From Allolobophora icterica (Eukaryota; Annelida; Clitellata; Crassiclitellata; Lumbricidae): 64,000 nt of DNA. The notes beneath the pieces are model-generated. The model did no database searches and was not told the origin of the DNA. It saw only the letters and a list, made by a program, of their open reading frames with translations. The stretch spans positions 24,140,634-24,204,633 of the forward strand of contig OY744609.1 in assembly GCA_963556255.1 (NCBI GenBank), given 5' to 3'. Of this stretch, positions 13,677 to 26,300 are shown piece by piece; the stretch's first letter is position 1, and each line of letters opens with the position of its first letter. A program made the position numbers and the translations under genes.

Positions 13677-14099
13677 GATAATAAATATGTAGGTATGTAT
13701 GTATTAATATGCTTAATACCTTTTAGTGCCTCACAAAAGCACTGCACACATGGCTATCTAAATAATGCCTGGGGAGATAATGTCCAGGGGACTATGTCTG
13801 GGGGGGATAATGTCCGTACACCACCACCGCCAGCGTAGCGTCTCGCATATATTGCGATATATACGAATATTTCGGCTCATTGGTTACGACTCGGGCTGCA
13901 CAATTGAGGACGGACTGAAGCTGGCGCAAACATAATCCTGGGAGGCCCGCAAAGACTAAAGAATATACTTACTTACTTACTTACTTGCAATAATCCAAGC
14001 GCCTTAAGATGAACGAGTGCCAAGACAAGAACTGCAAATTGCAGACCACCTGCTAATCAGAGCAAACCAGGACAAAGATGTGATCTAATTGCAGACCAC
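13677..14099. other. non-coding stretch with tetranucleotide tail
   Basis: Contains an (ACTT)n run at about 13970-13985, like the tails at 12779-12799 and 20875-20890, probably retroposon 3' ends. No gene seen. Confidence 0.4.
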
Positions 14100-14332
14100 C
14101 TGGGGAGGGGGATAGAGTAGTGGTAACACTCATGGCCAGGAGAGCATAAGGTACTCGGATCGACTCCCGTACCCCTCCCCCTCGAGGGCGGCGCCTTGCA
14201 TGGCTGCCAAACCGGGTGTTTAATTAAGATATTGATTGTACTTTCATGTTTTAATGTAATCTTACTGCGTCTGTCGGTTTGAAATAATAAAGAATATAAT
14301 TATTATTATTCTTATTATTATTAATCAGAGCA
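14100..14332 (+). mobile_element. tRNA-derived SINE
   Basis: An A-box-like TAGTGGTAACACTCATGG (14118-14135) and a B-box-like GGATCGACTCC (about 14157-14167) are spaced as in a tRNA promoter. The sequence ends in a TTATTATTATTATT tail. No full tRNA cloverleaf, so not a functional tRNA gene. Confidence 0.6.
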
Positions 14333-15900
14333 AACGATGAGGAAGATATCTACAAATTCTATCCTTAACTCAGACTTTAATTCCATTCACTAGGTCGTCT
14401 TCAACATACCCGTTAAAGAGTTCGCAAACTTCAGATCGTCGACTGGCCTAAATAAGCGACCCTGTATGTCCACTAGGAATATTTTTCCATAGAAAAACTT
14501 CTATTTTAACCCCGAAACAGTTAATTTTACGGTCAACTAAACAAAGAATCGACTGCAACGCGGTAATCACCAAGGACCAATATTCCGCAGATTGAACTCC
14601 TTATTAAATGTCTCATGAAGTTTTGAAGCGACTAAGCTTTTGAAACGACTAAGCATCGCAGCGCACCTGGCGGCTAACAAGTATCGCGTTTTGTTTACAT
14701 AGTCCCTATATAGCAAGTGCACGCTTTGCATTTTTTAAACTAAATGAAATTTTTATAGCTTAAACGTAAAAGATTGTTAGTTGAAAGTAAAACACCATTA
14801 TACTTAACATGTGCTGCAATGTCTACATTACAATTCATTGGACATTTGATTTAATTTTGAAGATATTTTGCAATATGCAAACAATTGTGGCAATCCTATA
14901 CCGGTAGGCCCCTAGGCCTATTAAGGAAACAGCATTTGAGATCCATAAAGCGATCGAAACAAGGAGTGGCTTAGTTTAGGAAATTGTGAGACAACAATAG
15001 CTGTAGCAAGTTACATTAAGCTTATGACAGCTGCTTGTTTCAGATGCATGAATTCTTCAACAGTCTTGGATTACCAAGAATGAATATAGGCCTATAGGTT
15101 ATAGCGACGTGGCATTTATTATTAGTTATTCCCAGAAGTACCACGTACAATTCTTGAAAATGCGACTGTTAAGTTATCCAAGTAGGCCCTACTAAACAAC
15201 ACGTTCGCGATGATTTAACGCCTTATAAGCAGAACAATTAAATGTTTGCTTGCTGCTCCGGTTGATGATGGAGGTGTAGATCGATCAGGAAGGACGTTTC
15301 TGCGTCAGATGCTGGATTGATTGTGCAGGAAAGAATGCTTGATAGAAGTTGATACTCTTAGATAAATTCTTCACCAGGTGATATAGGACATGAAATTTTC
15401 AATCGCTTTTCACAGTTAGGGCCTAGCTATAGGCTACGTACCATGCAGAATGAGCACCGCTTTTGTTTTCATTGTAATGCTAAATCCTTTACGAATCAGT
15501 TTGATCAAATTCTTGAACAATGCATCATACTCGAAACTAAATGTATGAGTCTGGGACAGCATTACGCAATCAAAGGATTTCAATGAATTGGAACAGTACC
15601 AGGAGATGTGATATAATAATTATTATTCGATTCCATTATAACAGCAAACATGGGACATTTAAAGCCGGCGCCATCTCGCGAATAACATGACAACAAATGG
15701 GTTATGGTTAACGGGAGAAACAGATTTTCCTCAGAAGGAAACATTAATTTTGGCTAGACAAACATGTAAATCTATATAAGAGGTCGTTGGTCCGGATGGG
15801 CTAGAGTTTCAAATAAAATTGTTATAGGCAACAGTCATGGGCAGGACGCAGGTTCAAGATTTTTTAGCTGATAGGCTACAAAGTACTAATAGGATGCGGT
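14333..15900. other. non-coding stretch
   Basis: AT-rich, frequent TAGGCCTA words, no ORF or repeat boundary that I can support. Confidence 0.4.
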
Positions 15901-15904
15901 GTAT

Positions 15905-16830
15905 TGTGACGAATTATTTGCCATTCGTCTTTTGCTGTGTTGATAAAGGCCAAACTTTTCGTATATTATTTGGTGCGGTTTAGACTTTGGTTACGCGTTT
16001 ACCGATTGTTGCGATTTGCCCTTTTCGTAGTTTACTTGGTGCGGTTTAGCCCTTCATTTCACGTCTGCCGATTGTTGCGATTTGCTCTGACGTGAGCATC
16101 GCGATGCTTTAACATGTGCATCGCGATGTTCTGGGCTAACGAGCATCGCGATGCTTTAACATGGGCATCGCGATGCTCTGTGTTAACGGAGGCTATATAA
16201 GGGCCAACTTTTAAGCGTAGTCGTTCAGTCTTTCTCAGGTGCATAGGGAGTACGTTTCGAATGCGTAGCGTCGTTTGACGTTTAGTTCAGTCTTTCTCGG
16301 GTGCTAGGGGACTACGTTTAAGTCAGTCTTTCTTGAGTGTTAGGGGACTACGTTACAGTCAGTCTTCTCAGGTGCATTGCGAATGCGTATTAGATAGTTA
16401 GTAGTTCTTGTTCGTCTTAGGCAGACGTTTGATAGTTAGAGTTAGAGAAGTGAGAACTTTTGAGGATTTCTGGACAGTGGAAACTGAAGATCTTTTGCCG
16501 AGTTCTACGAGCTGTTTCAAGGTAGATACTTGTAGTTTTAAGTCGTACGTTTTTATGCGTTTCTACGTCGATTGTGAAGCGTCTGTAACTTTGCTGATTC
16601 ACGTCAAGTTGACGGCCATTGTATCCGATTGATTTCTTTGAGTTGAAGTTGAATAAGAAGAGTGTTAACGAACATCAAGTTGTTTGTCTTCCATCACATC
16701 AGTCGTATTTCAATCCAGTAAGTCCTCCGACTAAACCGAAGGCCGAACGCGCGACGGACATAGAGACACAGAATAGAACCCCTAGCAACTCCTCCTTCCT
16801 TCTACGGCATCCTGGTACTAGAAGATAGAG
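15905..16830 (+). mobile_element. candidate LTR / retroelement 5' region
   Basis: Dense promoter-like architecture without a gene: two tandem 47-bp units with paired palindromes, then TATATAA (16194-16200), then four degenerate copies of CAGTCTTTCTCAGGTG...GGGACTACG (about 16227, 16288, 16326, 16362). TGTGACG near 15905 and GTGTGACA near 16826 could be LTR ends, but I find no matching target duplication. It lies 0.6-1.5 kb upstream of the U-box gene, so it could instead be that gene's upstream region. Confidence 0.4.
16096..16200 (+). promoter_or_regulatory. four GCATCGCGATGC palindromes upstream of a TATA box
   Basis: Palindromes at 16096-16107, 16118-16128, 16143-16154 and 16165-16176 are arranged as two 47-bp tandem repeats. 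TATATAA follows 17 bases after the last. The geometry suggests an enhancer for a sequence-specific dimeric factor. Function is inference. Confidence 0.5.
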
Positions 16831-17383
16831 TGTGACATTGAAGAGATAGAAAGGAGGTTTGGAGGTTCGCTTCAGTATAATGAGAAAATGTACCGCAATG
16901 TTTTCTAAGTTGAGGGGAAGTAATTGTGGGGCTATAACAACGACCTCTAATATATAACGGGCTATAGATTGTACGATAAATTCATTGAAAAATGAGCGTG
17001 TAGGCCTACGGTCACTGCAGAAAATTTGTAACTTACAATTACATGACGCTTACGCCTTCTGTACAGTCACATCAGCTACAAGCAAGTAAGCAGGCAGACA
17101 AGAAAGGAAGTAATAATATTATCTAGTAGCACACAACACAACAGACGCCAGGTTTATTTAGCCTGGTGTGAAATTAATTTTTCTTAAAAGATATCTCTAA
17201 AGTCGTATATGCACAGAATAAATAAAGCGTAGCGCTTTATCTATTCTCTGGTATATGGAACATTTCGAAGTTTAAAAAAAATTAAAGTCATTGCAGCGCC
17301 GCAGAAAGCGTCCTTAGGTTAACGCAGAGTGAGGCTCTGCGCTGCACGCAAGCACGCTGCGGTACCATAGTTACTAGCGTACG
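16831..17383. promoter_or_regulatory. 5' flank of the U-box gene
   Basis: No TATA box seen close to the start codon at 17384. The last 100 bases are GC-rich (GCAGCGCCGCAGAAAGCG and GCTGCACGCAAGCACGCTGC). A hairpin-like GCGTAGCGCTTTAT lies near 17226. Promoter role is inferred from position only. Confidence 0.3.
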
Positions 17384-20300
17384 ATGGACGACTGCACGCT
17401 AAAAAGTTTAGTAGTAAAACCAGGAAAGTTGTTGCCATCTTTTAAGAAAGGCATTACAGAATACAATTTAACTGTTGGCAGCCAAGTTGATTCGGTTACG
17501 TTTGATTGTGAGACTAGCGATAAGGGAGCTTCTTATTCTATCTCGGTAGGCTATATTTAACTTTTCTGTTTTTAAAAACTATAGTCAATACGGCCTGTGT
17601 TGTGTATATAATTTATGGTGTTGACCAATTTAATGTTAACCGACATTTATAAAGCGCCATTTAGGGAATTCTTTGGCAGTGTTTCCAATTGAACTACGGC
17701 TAGTCATACAGACTATTTTCAAACCTTTAACAAATGAAGGCACTGCATGGACGGCGATCCCGGAGGTGGGGGCGGGGGGGGGTCGACGGGACAAGCCTCA
17801 CCTTAAAGAGTGGGGGACACACCATACATTTGCTCCCCACATTTTGAAGAAACAGCAAAAAAAGTCAACAGTTTTTTCATGTGCGAAATTTTTTTTTTAC
17901 CTCTTTTTTTTGAGCAGATCAGTTCAAAACTCTTTTTTGACCAGATCAGTTCTAAGTTGTCCCCCCCCCACCTGTCAAACAAGATCGCCGCCAGTGGAAG
18001 GCAGCAATTGGTGCTAGACCACTTTATAGTTCTTGTTTTAAGCTGTAGGATACTTATACTAGTAACTCATTATAAAGTGATGTGCAAATACTGCTAAGTA
18101 ACAACATTGAGGCATAACGTTTGAAATTAAGGAACAAGCAAATAGTTGAAACTGAGGAACAAGCAAATATTTAAATCAATGACTATAGTGTCGGAATTTA
18201 GATGCAGCATTGTGGAGGTTTGAATGATGAATTTACAGCACATTTGAATGATGAATTTACAGCACAAAATGCAGTGGCGGTTCTAGAGTTTTCAAACTGG
18301 GTGGGGGGGGCTAAAAATTACTTTAGCCCCTCCCCATAAATGTACATGTTCATACCACTGACCCCAGTTTCAGCAACCTATTGAAATGAAAATCAATATT
18401 GTCTGGCAGACATTCTGATAAACAGAATAATTTCTAAAGTACGATTATGTCATTATAAAAATGAAAAAACTTAATCTGTCTAATACATTTTTGTATCGAC
18501 TTGATTCTTTCATTGTTTGTGCAACTTCTTCCACCTCTTTGCAAAGTTCTAGCAAGATTATCCCAAAATATTTTAAGTTCTCCGCAACAGACGCCTGTTT
18601 TTCATGGTTGCAAATTTATCAACAACTGCAGATGTGTCTTGAAGAAGTCAAAGACTAAGTTCCTTCTCAATACTAAGCATGCAAAGGTTATTAGGTAATA
18701 TTTCATCGGTCATCCAACTTCTAGTTTAAGTTTTATTAGGTAATATTTTCATCACTCATCCAGCTTCTAGTTTACCGGGTAAGTTATATTTTCATCAGTC
18801 ATCACAATTTCTGATAACTATCCACTATAAAAGTGTACAATTAATTAATGTACCCAAACTGCAGGATGACCGAAGACTGTATCCCTCACTACTAAAGGTG
18901 CCCCTCAAACCTGGTCATTCGCCAGCTATAAAAATCTCTTCCCCCGCCTTGCGGGTAAGTATACTGCTGCCAAACTGGGGTAAATTCTCTGATGAATGAT
19001 ATTCCATCCCATGTGGACTCGTTATGTAATTTTTACATACCTGCCACACCATTATCAGTGCCGTCGAAAAGTTCATCGTTTAACTCATCAGCTTTACTTT
19101 TTTTACTTCTCACAACAAATTTATCCATTTATATTAATTTATGTATGATGCGTGCTTCAAACGGATTCTAGTACACACTGTTCTGTATACAAATATACAG
19201 CATACACTACAGTACACAGAGGCTGGCACAGTACACACCTGGCCTGCCCTTGTCTGGCTATCCGCTGCTTCTTCTTTTGATGCTGGCCCGCTGCTGCCCC
19301 TGCTGCTATCGCCTGCTGCTGAAGCTGAAGTGACCACAGTGGACAGGGTCATAAAGTGCTTGCGGCTGGCCAAGGACCATTTAATTACTGGTCTTCATGG
19401 GCTGGCCTACTCTCGGCAGCTCAGGTTATTATCTGTTCAGTTTCTTCTTGAACACCCCGGCCCTTCTGTAGTCACAGGCAGCTTTAGTATATACATAGAC
19501 ATGTGCTTGGATCTGAGCACTCGGATCGGAGCAACAGACAGTGCAGGAGTCTGATAGTGATATGTTGGCAGGTAGCTTTACAGAGCAACATGTATACAAA
19601 CCATGCAGCGGATGAAAATCGTCCGTAAAGGACATTTATTCAAAGTCTTCTTCTTCTTCTTCTTCTTTTCCTTCAGGCTCGAATTAATCCCTCTTTGGAG
19701 AGGGGTCAGCCACTCGGATCCTTCTCTTCCACTTGTTTCTTTCTTGAGCGTCTTCTTTCTTCAGTTTTAGGAGTTTTAGGTCTTGTTGTATTGTGTCCTC
19801 CCATCTCTTCCTCTGTCGTCCCTGGCTGCGGCGTCCATATACCTCTGCATTCATGAGGTATTATTCAAAGTCATTTGATCTAATGAGAATTAAGCATTAG
19901 AAGATTAGGAGGCTTTGTTTGTTACCAACAAACATTGTAGGCAACGTATGGCTATTGAAACATTAAACTGGGGGGGCTAAAATGTGTATGGGGGCTAAGA
20001 AAAACTAGGGGGGCTAACTTTCCAGCTAGCCCCCCTGGTAAAACTGCCACTGACAAAATGGTCACTCATGTGCCAGTCACATTGTCTACTGCAGCCCAGA
20101 CTCCAGACAGATTCGTTTGTAATTGATTTTGTTGGAGGCATTTCTGGACCTGAATTGTTGAACTAGTATCTTCCAATCCACTTTATTCATTCATTCATTC
20201 TGGAAATTTATATGGTGCCTCTTGAAGGGACCAACTGAGAGGCGAAATGCTCGGTTTACAATAATGCTATTATTTATTATATATATCATGGGCCTAGAGG

Positions 20301-23300
20301 ACATAAGCAGTTGTGTGTGTGTGTTTTTGGTCAGGGTAGTGGTGGAGGAAAATCAGTTAAAGTGAATGAAGGTCAGCTAAACAATATTAAAATTGAAGTG
20401 ACTGCAGAAGATGGAACAACAAAGGCATACTGGATTCATGCCAAGCGATTGTCTGCTAAAGATGCTGCTTTGGCTGGAATTGAAATCAAGGGTGCTGTCC
20501 TCAATCCACCATTCGCTTCAAATGTTTTTGAATACTTTGGTTGGTTTTCATAATTTATACCATTGTTTAGCTAAAGAAGAGAAATTGCAACTAGACATGT
20601 TTTACTTGTAGGCCCTTCTTGTTTTGGGCTTCTTTCACTGCCGTCCTTACATGTCCTACACATGTGCTCCATATGCTATTACCCCCTGTTAAGCATACTG
20701 GTTATACTTTGCGACCCTGTGTTCATAATCGGGTTCTCCCGACTGCTGACAGTCTGGCTCGTAAATCTTTCATAATTAGGATGATTTTCACCGGAATATA
20801 GGCCTTAGTATTTAACCTGGACGTGATATACACGTGTAAACCAAAATGCGGTTAGCAGTTGGATTAATAAAGGATATACTTACTTACTTACTAACTTCTT
20901 TAAACTAAGCAATTGGACAAAATCCTTTTCTTCATATATTTTTGAATGGTTGTTTTGCAGTTTGTTTAATCTAAGACAGAATGAGTCACGAATAAAAATT
21001 ACACGAGCGATAGATGTCTCATAGTCTCTGGAAAATCAGAACTCGTCCAAAAAGGTTTCTCTGACTCTAGAATATGCCACTGGATCAGATGCATCACTTT
21101 GGTTGGAAAGACATTAAAATGCTTGAACCTTTCTTTTTAATATAAATATTTAAAACTAATTATTTCTATATATTATTATTAGAAGAAAGGTTTATGCATA
21201 AAACATTTAAACAAAAGTAAAAATACTAAATTTTCACTAAAACATAGTACCACAGGAGGTTTGTAAATTTGATCACTACATAAATTATATATATAAAAAA
21301 CTGTTCCACAGTTTAAAATTTAACACATAAGAAAAGTTTATATCTTTGTTTGATTAAGGTTTGCTGCCGTGTAACATTTCCAGCATCTCAGTCATACCTG
21401 TACTGGATGATCCCAAGGCTTCCATCAAGGTCAATGGTGGGAAGCCTGGTTCCACTGTTCCACTTAATGTTGGACAGACTGTGATTACTGTGGAAGTTAC
21501 TTCACCTGATGGTTCTAGCGTGCAAGTAATTTGACATTTTCTGACTTACGTAGTTGAATTACAAGAATGTAGTCCTGTTTTAGCTTGGATTTTCTGAGGA
21601 ATTTGGCAGAACTTGTGTCATTTTATTTTTATGTCTTATTGTCTTTTATTTCAAAAGGATTGATTGATTTATTTTCTCTAACAAAACAACTGCAAATGTT
21701 TGCAGTTGCTTTGTTTTGCAATTTCCTATGCTTGAACATGGGTTGTCTTTGAATGGATTTTACACAGATTCAAACACCATAGAAATCTTGCAAGGAAACT
21801 AACTAATGTCCTGGCTTCATAAATCTTTTTATATCCCTGTAATTATAAGATTGTGCTGTCATTATCTATTTTATTTAATTACTGAAAATTGTGTATATTG
21901 TTTAATCTGTTCAGCTTTACACAATATTCTTGATCCGGAAGCAGATTCCTCTTTTTGTCCGGTTTACTGATACTGGCCTTTCGTTTAAGTACGAATGTCC
22001 TGTGTCATTGGCCCCACTGTATCAGCCAGTCACAGTCAAGGGAAGTCAGCCAGTACACACTTACTCTGGACCAATCATAGACAGCTTTACAAGAACATCG
22101 AAGGTTGATCCTATTGGGGAACAAACTCTTGATCCAGATTGGCGTTTACCGAATTATGAGCTGGATAAAGAGATGTCTGAAGCGCTCGTGTCTGTGCCTC
22201 TAATCAGTGGAGGTAGATATGTGTCTAAATTATAAAATCTTTTTAATGATAACATAATTTCTTTCATCATTTAATTAGCAGAATTATTGTCCAATCAGTG
22301 GAGGTATATGATTATTTATTTATAATCTGTACATTCATTGCAGGTAATGCAATTTTTTCATCATCATTCTCAGTGCAACGAACATGTTCATTACTGTCAT
22401 CATCTCAGGCATATTTATTGCATTGATGACAATGAAAACCATTTACATTATTATCACAATAATTATTACCATTTGATAATCATAATTGGAGATGTATTAT
22501 GAGTGAGCTATAACTGCAATGTTTACATAAATATTGTAATAATTATCAGACTCTTATATAACTGTTCTGTTGTTGTAAAGAATTTTTCAATCATCTTCTT
22601 AGGACTTAGTGAAAAAGTGAAGTTTACCGATTTAGGAAGTCGTCTTAAAGACTTTGACTTGACTCCAAAGTTACAGGTGAGACCTCAGTTAAACCAAGCA
22701 CATGCTTTAAGGGGATCACATGTTTAAGGAATCACATGTTTTAAGAGATCACATGTTTTAAGGGGATCACGTGTTTTAAGTGATCACTTGTTTTAAGGGG
22801 ATCACATGCTTTAAGGGGATCACATGTTTTAAGTGATGGAGTGGATTTGTTCATCAATTAATGAAGATTCATATTCCTAAGTTAGGACTCGTATTTCAGT
22901 TATGCTTTGAGATGCTCCTGTTGCATAATTTGTAGATGTTCTCTCATTAACACTTTAACGATGAGTGTGTACTAAAAGCGACTGGGAAAACAATGCAGCT
23001 CTTCGTTAAAGTGTTAAACAACTTTAGTAGACCTGCAGCCAGACAATATCCATGTTGTTGAGTGGCTGTGTTTGCCATTAGTTTGATCATTCCCTTGGCA
23101 TTAAGAAACTTGCCACACAGTTTCTTTGCCACTCCATCAATTTATGATTTGTTGTTATGTATTGGTTCTATATATGCAGAAATAATGAAAAAAATTATGC
23201 ATAAACCTTTCTTCTAATAATAAAATATAGAAATAATTAGTTCAAAACATTTATATTAAAAAGATAGGTTCCAGGATTTTAGTGTCTTTTTAGGTGTAAT

Positions 23301-26300
23301 ATATCCTATGAACTTCTGAGGAATAGTTCTGCAATTCTTGGTTTTGAATCTGTTACGTTCTGTTGTATTTCTTTGTTACTGGCATAACGTTGACTGAAGA
23401 CATTGATTGTTTTTAAATAGGCAGAGAAATCAAAGTTTGAAAAGAATAGTGCTCCACTGAAACACACAGTTGAGGTATTGTATTGTTTAGTATTGTAAAG
23501 TATGCAACTATGCATTGTACTCAGTGGTTAAAGTGGTTTGGGTGAGCAGTGGGAACTCCAAAATTTGAGTTGACTCGATAGTAGACAGGATCGTCTACCC
23601 CCCCCCCCCAAGGTAACGAGTCGTCCCCCTAAATGTAACCACATTCCGCACAATAAAAATGTATAAAAGAATACATAACAAAATTCCAAAAATCAATGAC
23701 ATTAATTTATTTATCTTTTTTCTTTGCCCCCTAAAATGATAGGCTAACGAATCCTGCCGATTCATTGAATGCATAGAGTAGTTGGCCGGCCCTAATAGTG
23801 GACTACATACAGGGCTCGAAGTGGGAAACAAGAGGTGCCGGTATGGCTAAAAGAACCATTCCCTCCCCTCTCCTTCCCTTCCCTCCCCTTTCCCTGCCCT
23901 CCCTCAGCCTTCCCTCCCCTTGTCTCTCCTCTGCCCCTGCCCTCCCCTTTCCTATCCATCTCCCTGCCCTCCCTCCCTTCCCCTCCCTCCCTTTCCCTCC
24001 CAACCCCTTCCCCTCCCGTTCCCCACCCGTTGAAGAGGGGGGTCCGGGGTTCCTCCCCCGGAAAATTTTGGAATTCTACATTGCCGTAGGTGAGTTTTAG
24101 CAAATTTTCGGAGAAATAAAACTGGTTTCTTGTCAAGGGTTTCGTCGTGAGAAACTATTTAAAATTCACGAGACTGCATACCGGTATGGATTTTTCGCCT
24201 GGAGAAGTTCCAGTATGCTTTCGGCCGGCCAGGAGAGGTGCCGGTATGGCATACCGTTTCATACCGTCCCACTTCGAGCACTGACTACATAATCATATAA
24301 AGGAGTCGGGTTCAAAGTCAAAGGGTCAGGGTTCGACTCTCACATACGACTCTCACATACATAGCTAGTCAGATGACCAAAGCATAACCCATTGTATCCA
24401 TATAACATCTGATAGAAGCCTTTTATTAAACGGTAATAACATTTCAGAAAACAATAACACTAATATATAACCTGATAAGTAATGGTATCAATTTTTAAGC
24501 AGTAACAAAATTCTACTAGAAAAAAAAACAGAAAGACATTTTGATTCAGTCAATGATGGGCAGTGAACATGAAAAAACTTGCATGCTGGTACTTCTGATA
24601 GATACATCATACATACACAATGTAAATACCAAAATAAATGCAATAATTTCAAAAAACAAAACCAATACCATTACCTTAATCACCATATAATTGCAGTCAC
24701 AAAAATGCAATCACAAAATTCTAGAAAAAAAATAGAAGGGACTTCTGATTCAGTCAAATGATGTGTAATAAACAAGAAAAATTGCAGGTGATCCTCTGAA
24801 TGTAAATTTAAAAATTCTGATACAAAGTGACAAAACTAGTACCAAAATCCAGGTAGTTCAGCCTGGAAAGACAGGTGAACTTAATATAGCTGCACAAAAA
24901 TGTTTTATATAAATTTGTTACACTGTTGTTTAAAGGTACGCACTTGGGAGAAGCAGTTGCAGCAAATTTTTGATGTGACTGATGCCGTCAAACTGGAACT
25001 GTTGTCAAATGATGCAGTGGAAAAGTACTTCACTAGTCTGCCTGATGTTGGGCAAGCGCTGCCCACATATGGGGAGGGCCAGAGTCCAGTTGACTACCTA
25101 GATAGGTCTTTGATTTGCCTTGCCTCTGCCATTGAAGCTGGCAAGACTAAGAACCCTGGCCTTCATCTGAGACTCGGAATGATCTTGGAAGAAAAGTTCC
25201 ACTTAGAAGATGTCATTGGTGTAAAGAAAGAGAAGGCAAGCACTAGTCAGTTTCATTTCAGGCAGAACTAAGGCAAACTTTGCAGTCAATAATATTTATG
25301 TGTCTAAATGCCTGTAATCTCTAGCAGGCACTCCTTGCTAGATGAAATGTTATTTAGGTTAATAATTATATAATTAAACACAACATGTTCATCTGTAGAC
25401 AAATGAATTTAGTTTTATTTAAGGCACTTTATCTCTGTTTTTATCTATTTGTACTTGTGTTTACACAAGACAGTAAATGCGACTCTAAAGCCTGGAGGAA
25501 TGCTAGAAACAGAAGCTTGAGCGAATGCTAAGGGCCAGTGTGAAGGCATGCAAAGCGCAGAGTAAAACTATGGGTTTTGAAAATTGATTTAAGAAACAGC
25601 GATTTGGCGTGTTGGACTTTTTATGGTAGATGAATACAACTATAAGGAGGACAGCAGCTGAAAGCACATGATCCCAAGATTTTCTTAATGCTCCCATTGA
25701 AAATCATACAAATAACACATTTGTTGCTGTTAAGAATAAGATCATTCTGTATACATTACTGCGACAGCTGATGATGTTTTCCATCAGTAGCATCACTCAA
25801 ATAAAAATTGCGGCATTCTCATTTACAGTCATTTTTTCTGGAGTAATCTTTTAACAAATACTAGGTAAAAGGCAATTGTGTAAGCACAAGAATTGATATT
25901 AATCAACTTTGTTTTTTGACATGTTTACAGTCGACTGTAGCAGCTGGCATGGATATGGCAGCACAGGAGAGTTCAAAAGCCGAAGAGTGTGATGCAATTT
26001 GTCGCCTGCGAGGACTGCCTCCCAACGCCTCAGCAGCTGCTCAGCTGAAGGCAATTGATGAAGAGTACCATAGTCTCCTGGAGAAGAACCAGAGTTTCAA
26101 AGCTGACCACGTCCAGGCCTTGTATGCATGGAAGTCAACACAAGCAGCCAAGGTCTGTAACAGTCATGAAACATTGGTTGAACTACTGGAAATCTTTCTT
26201 AGTCGATTCAGCAGTGTTGCGATGTAGATTGAGGCTGGTATTGGAAATGAACAATTCATAGAGTGTAGAGCAATGTTTGGCTGGGTTGTGTGTGTGTGTT

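Larger units (their letters stand above)
18272..20052 (-). mobile_element. internally deleted hAT transposon
   Basis: Ends CAGTGGCGGTTCTAG and (reversed) CAGTGGCAGTTTTAC are flanked by a perfect 8-bp duplication ACAAAATG (18264-18271 and 20053-20060). At 1781 bp it is large for a MITE. It retains a transposase first exon (19128-19041, minus) and a nested LINE fragment. It occupies intron 1 of the U-box gene. The subterminal regions are G-tract rich (GGGGGGGCTAA). Confidence 0.85.

Noticed and set aside
19141..19554. 137-codon plus ORF in intron 1 of the U-box gene
   Set aside because: Lies inside the hAT element, antisense to the transposase remnant, with no recognisable motif.
23798..24136. 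Pro/Leu/Ser-rich and Gly/Arg/Glu-rich ORFs
   Set aside because: They read the polypyrimidine tract inside a hAT MITE.
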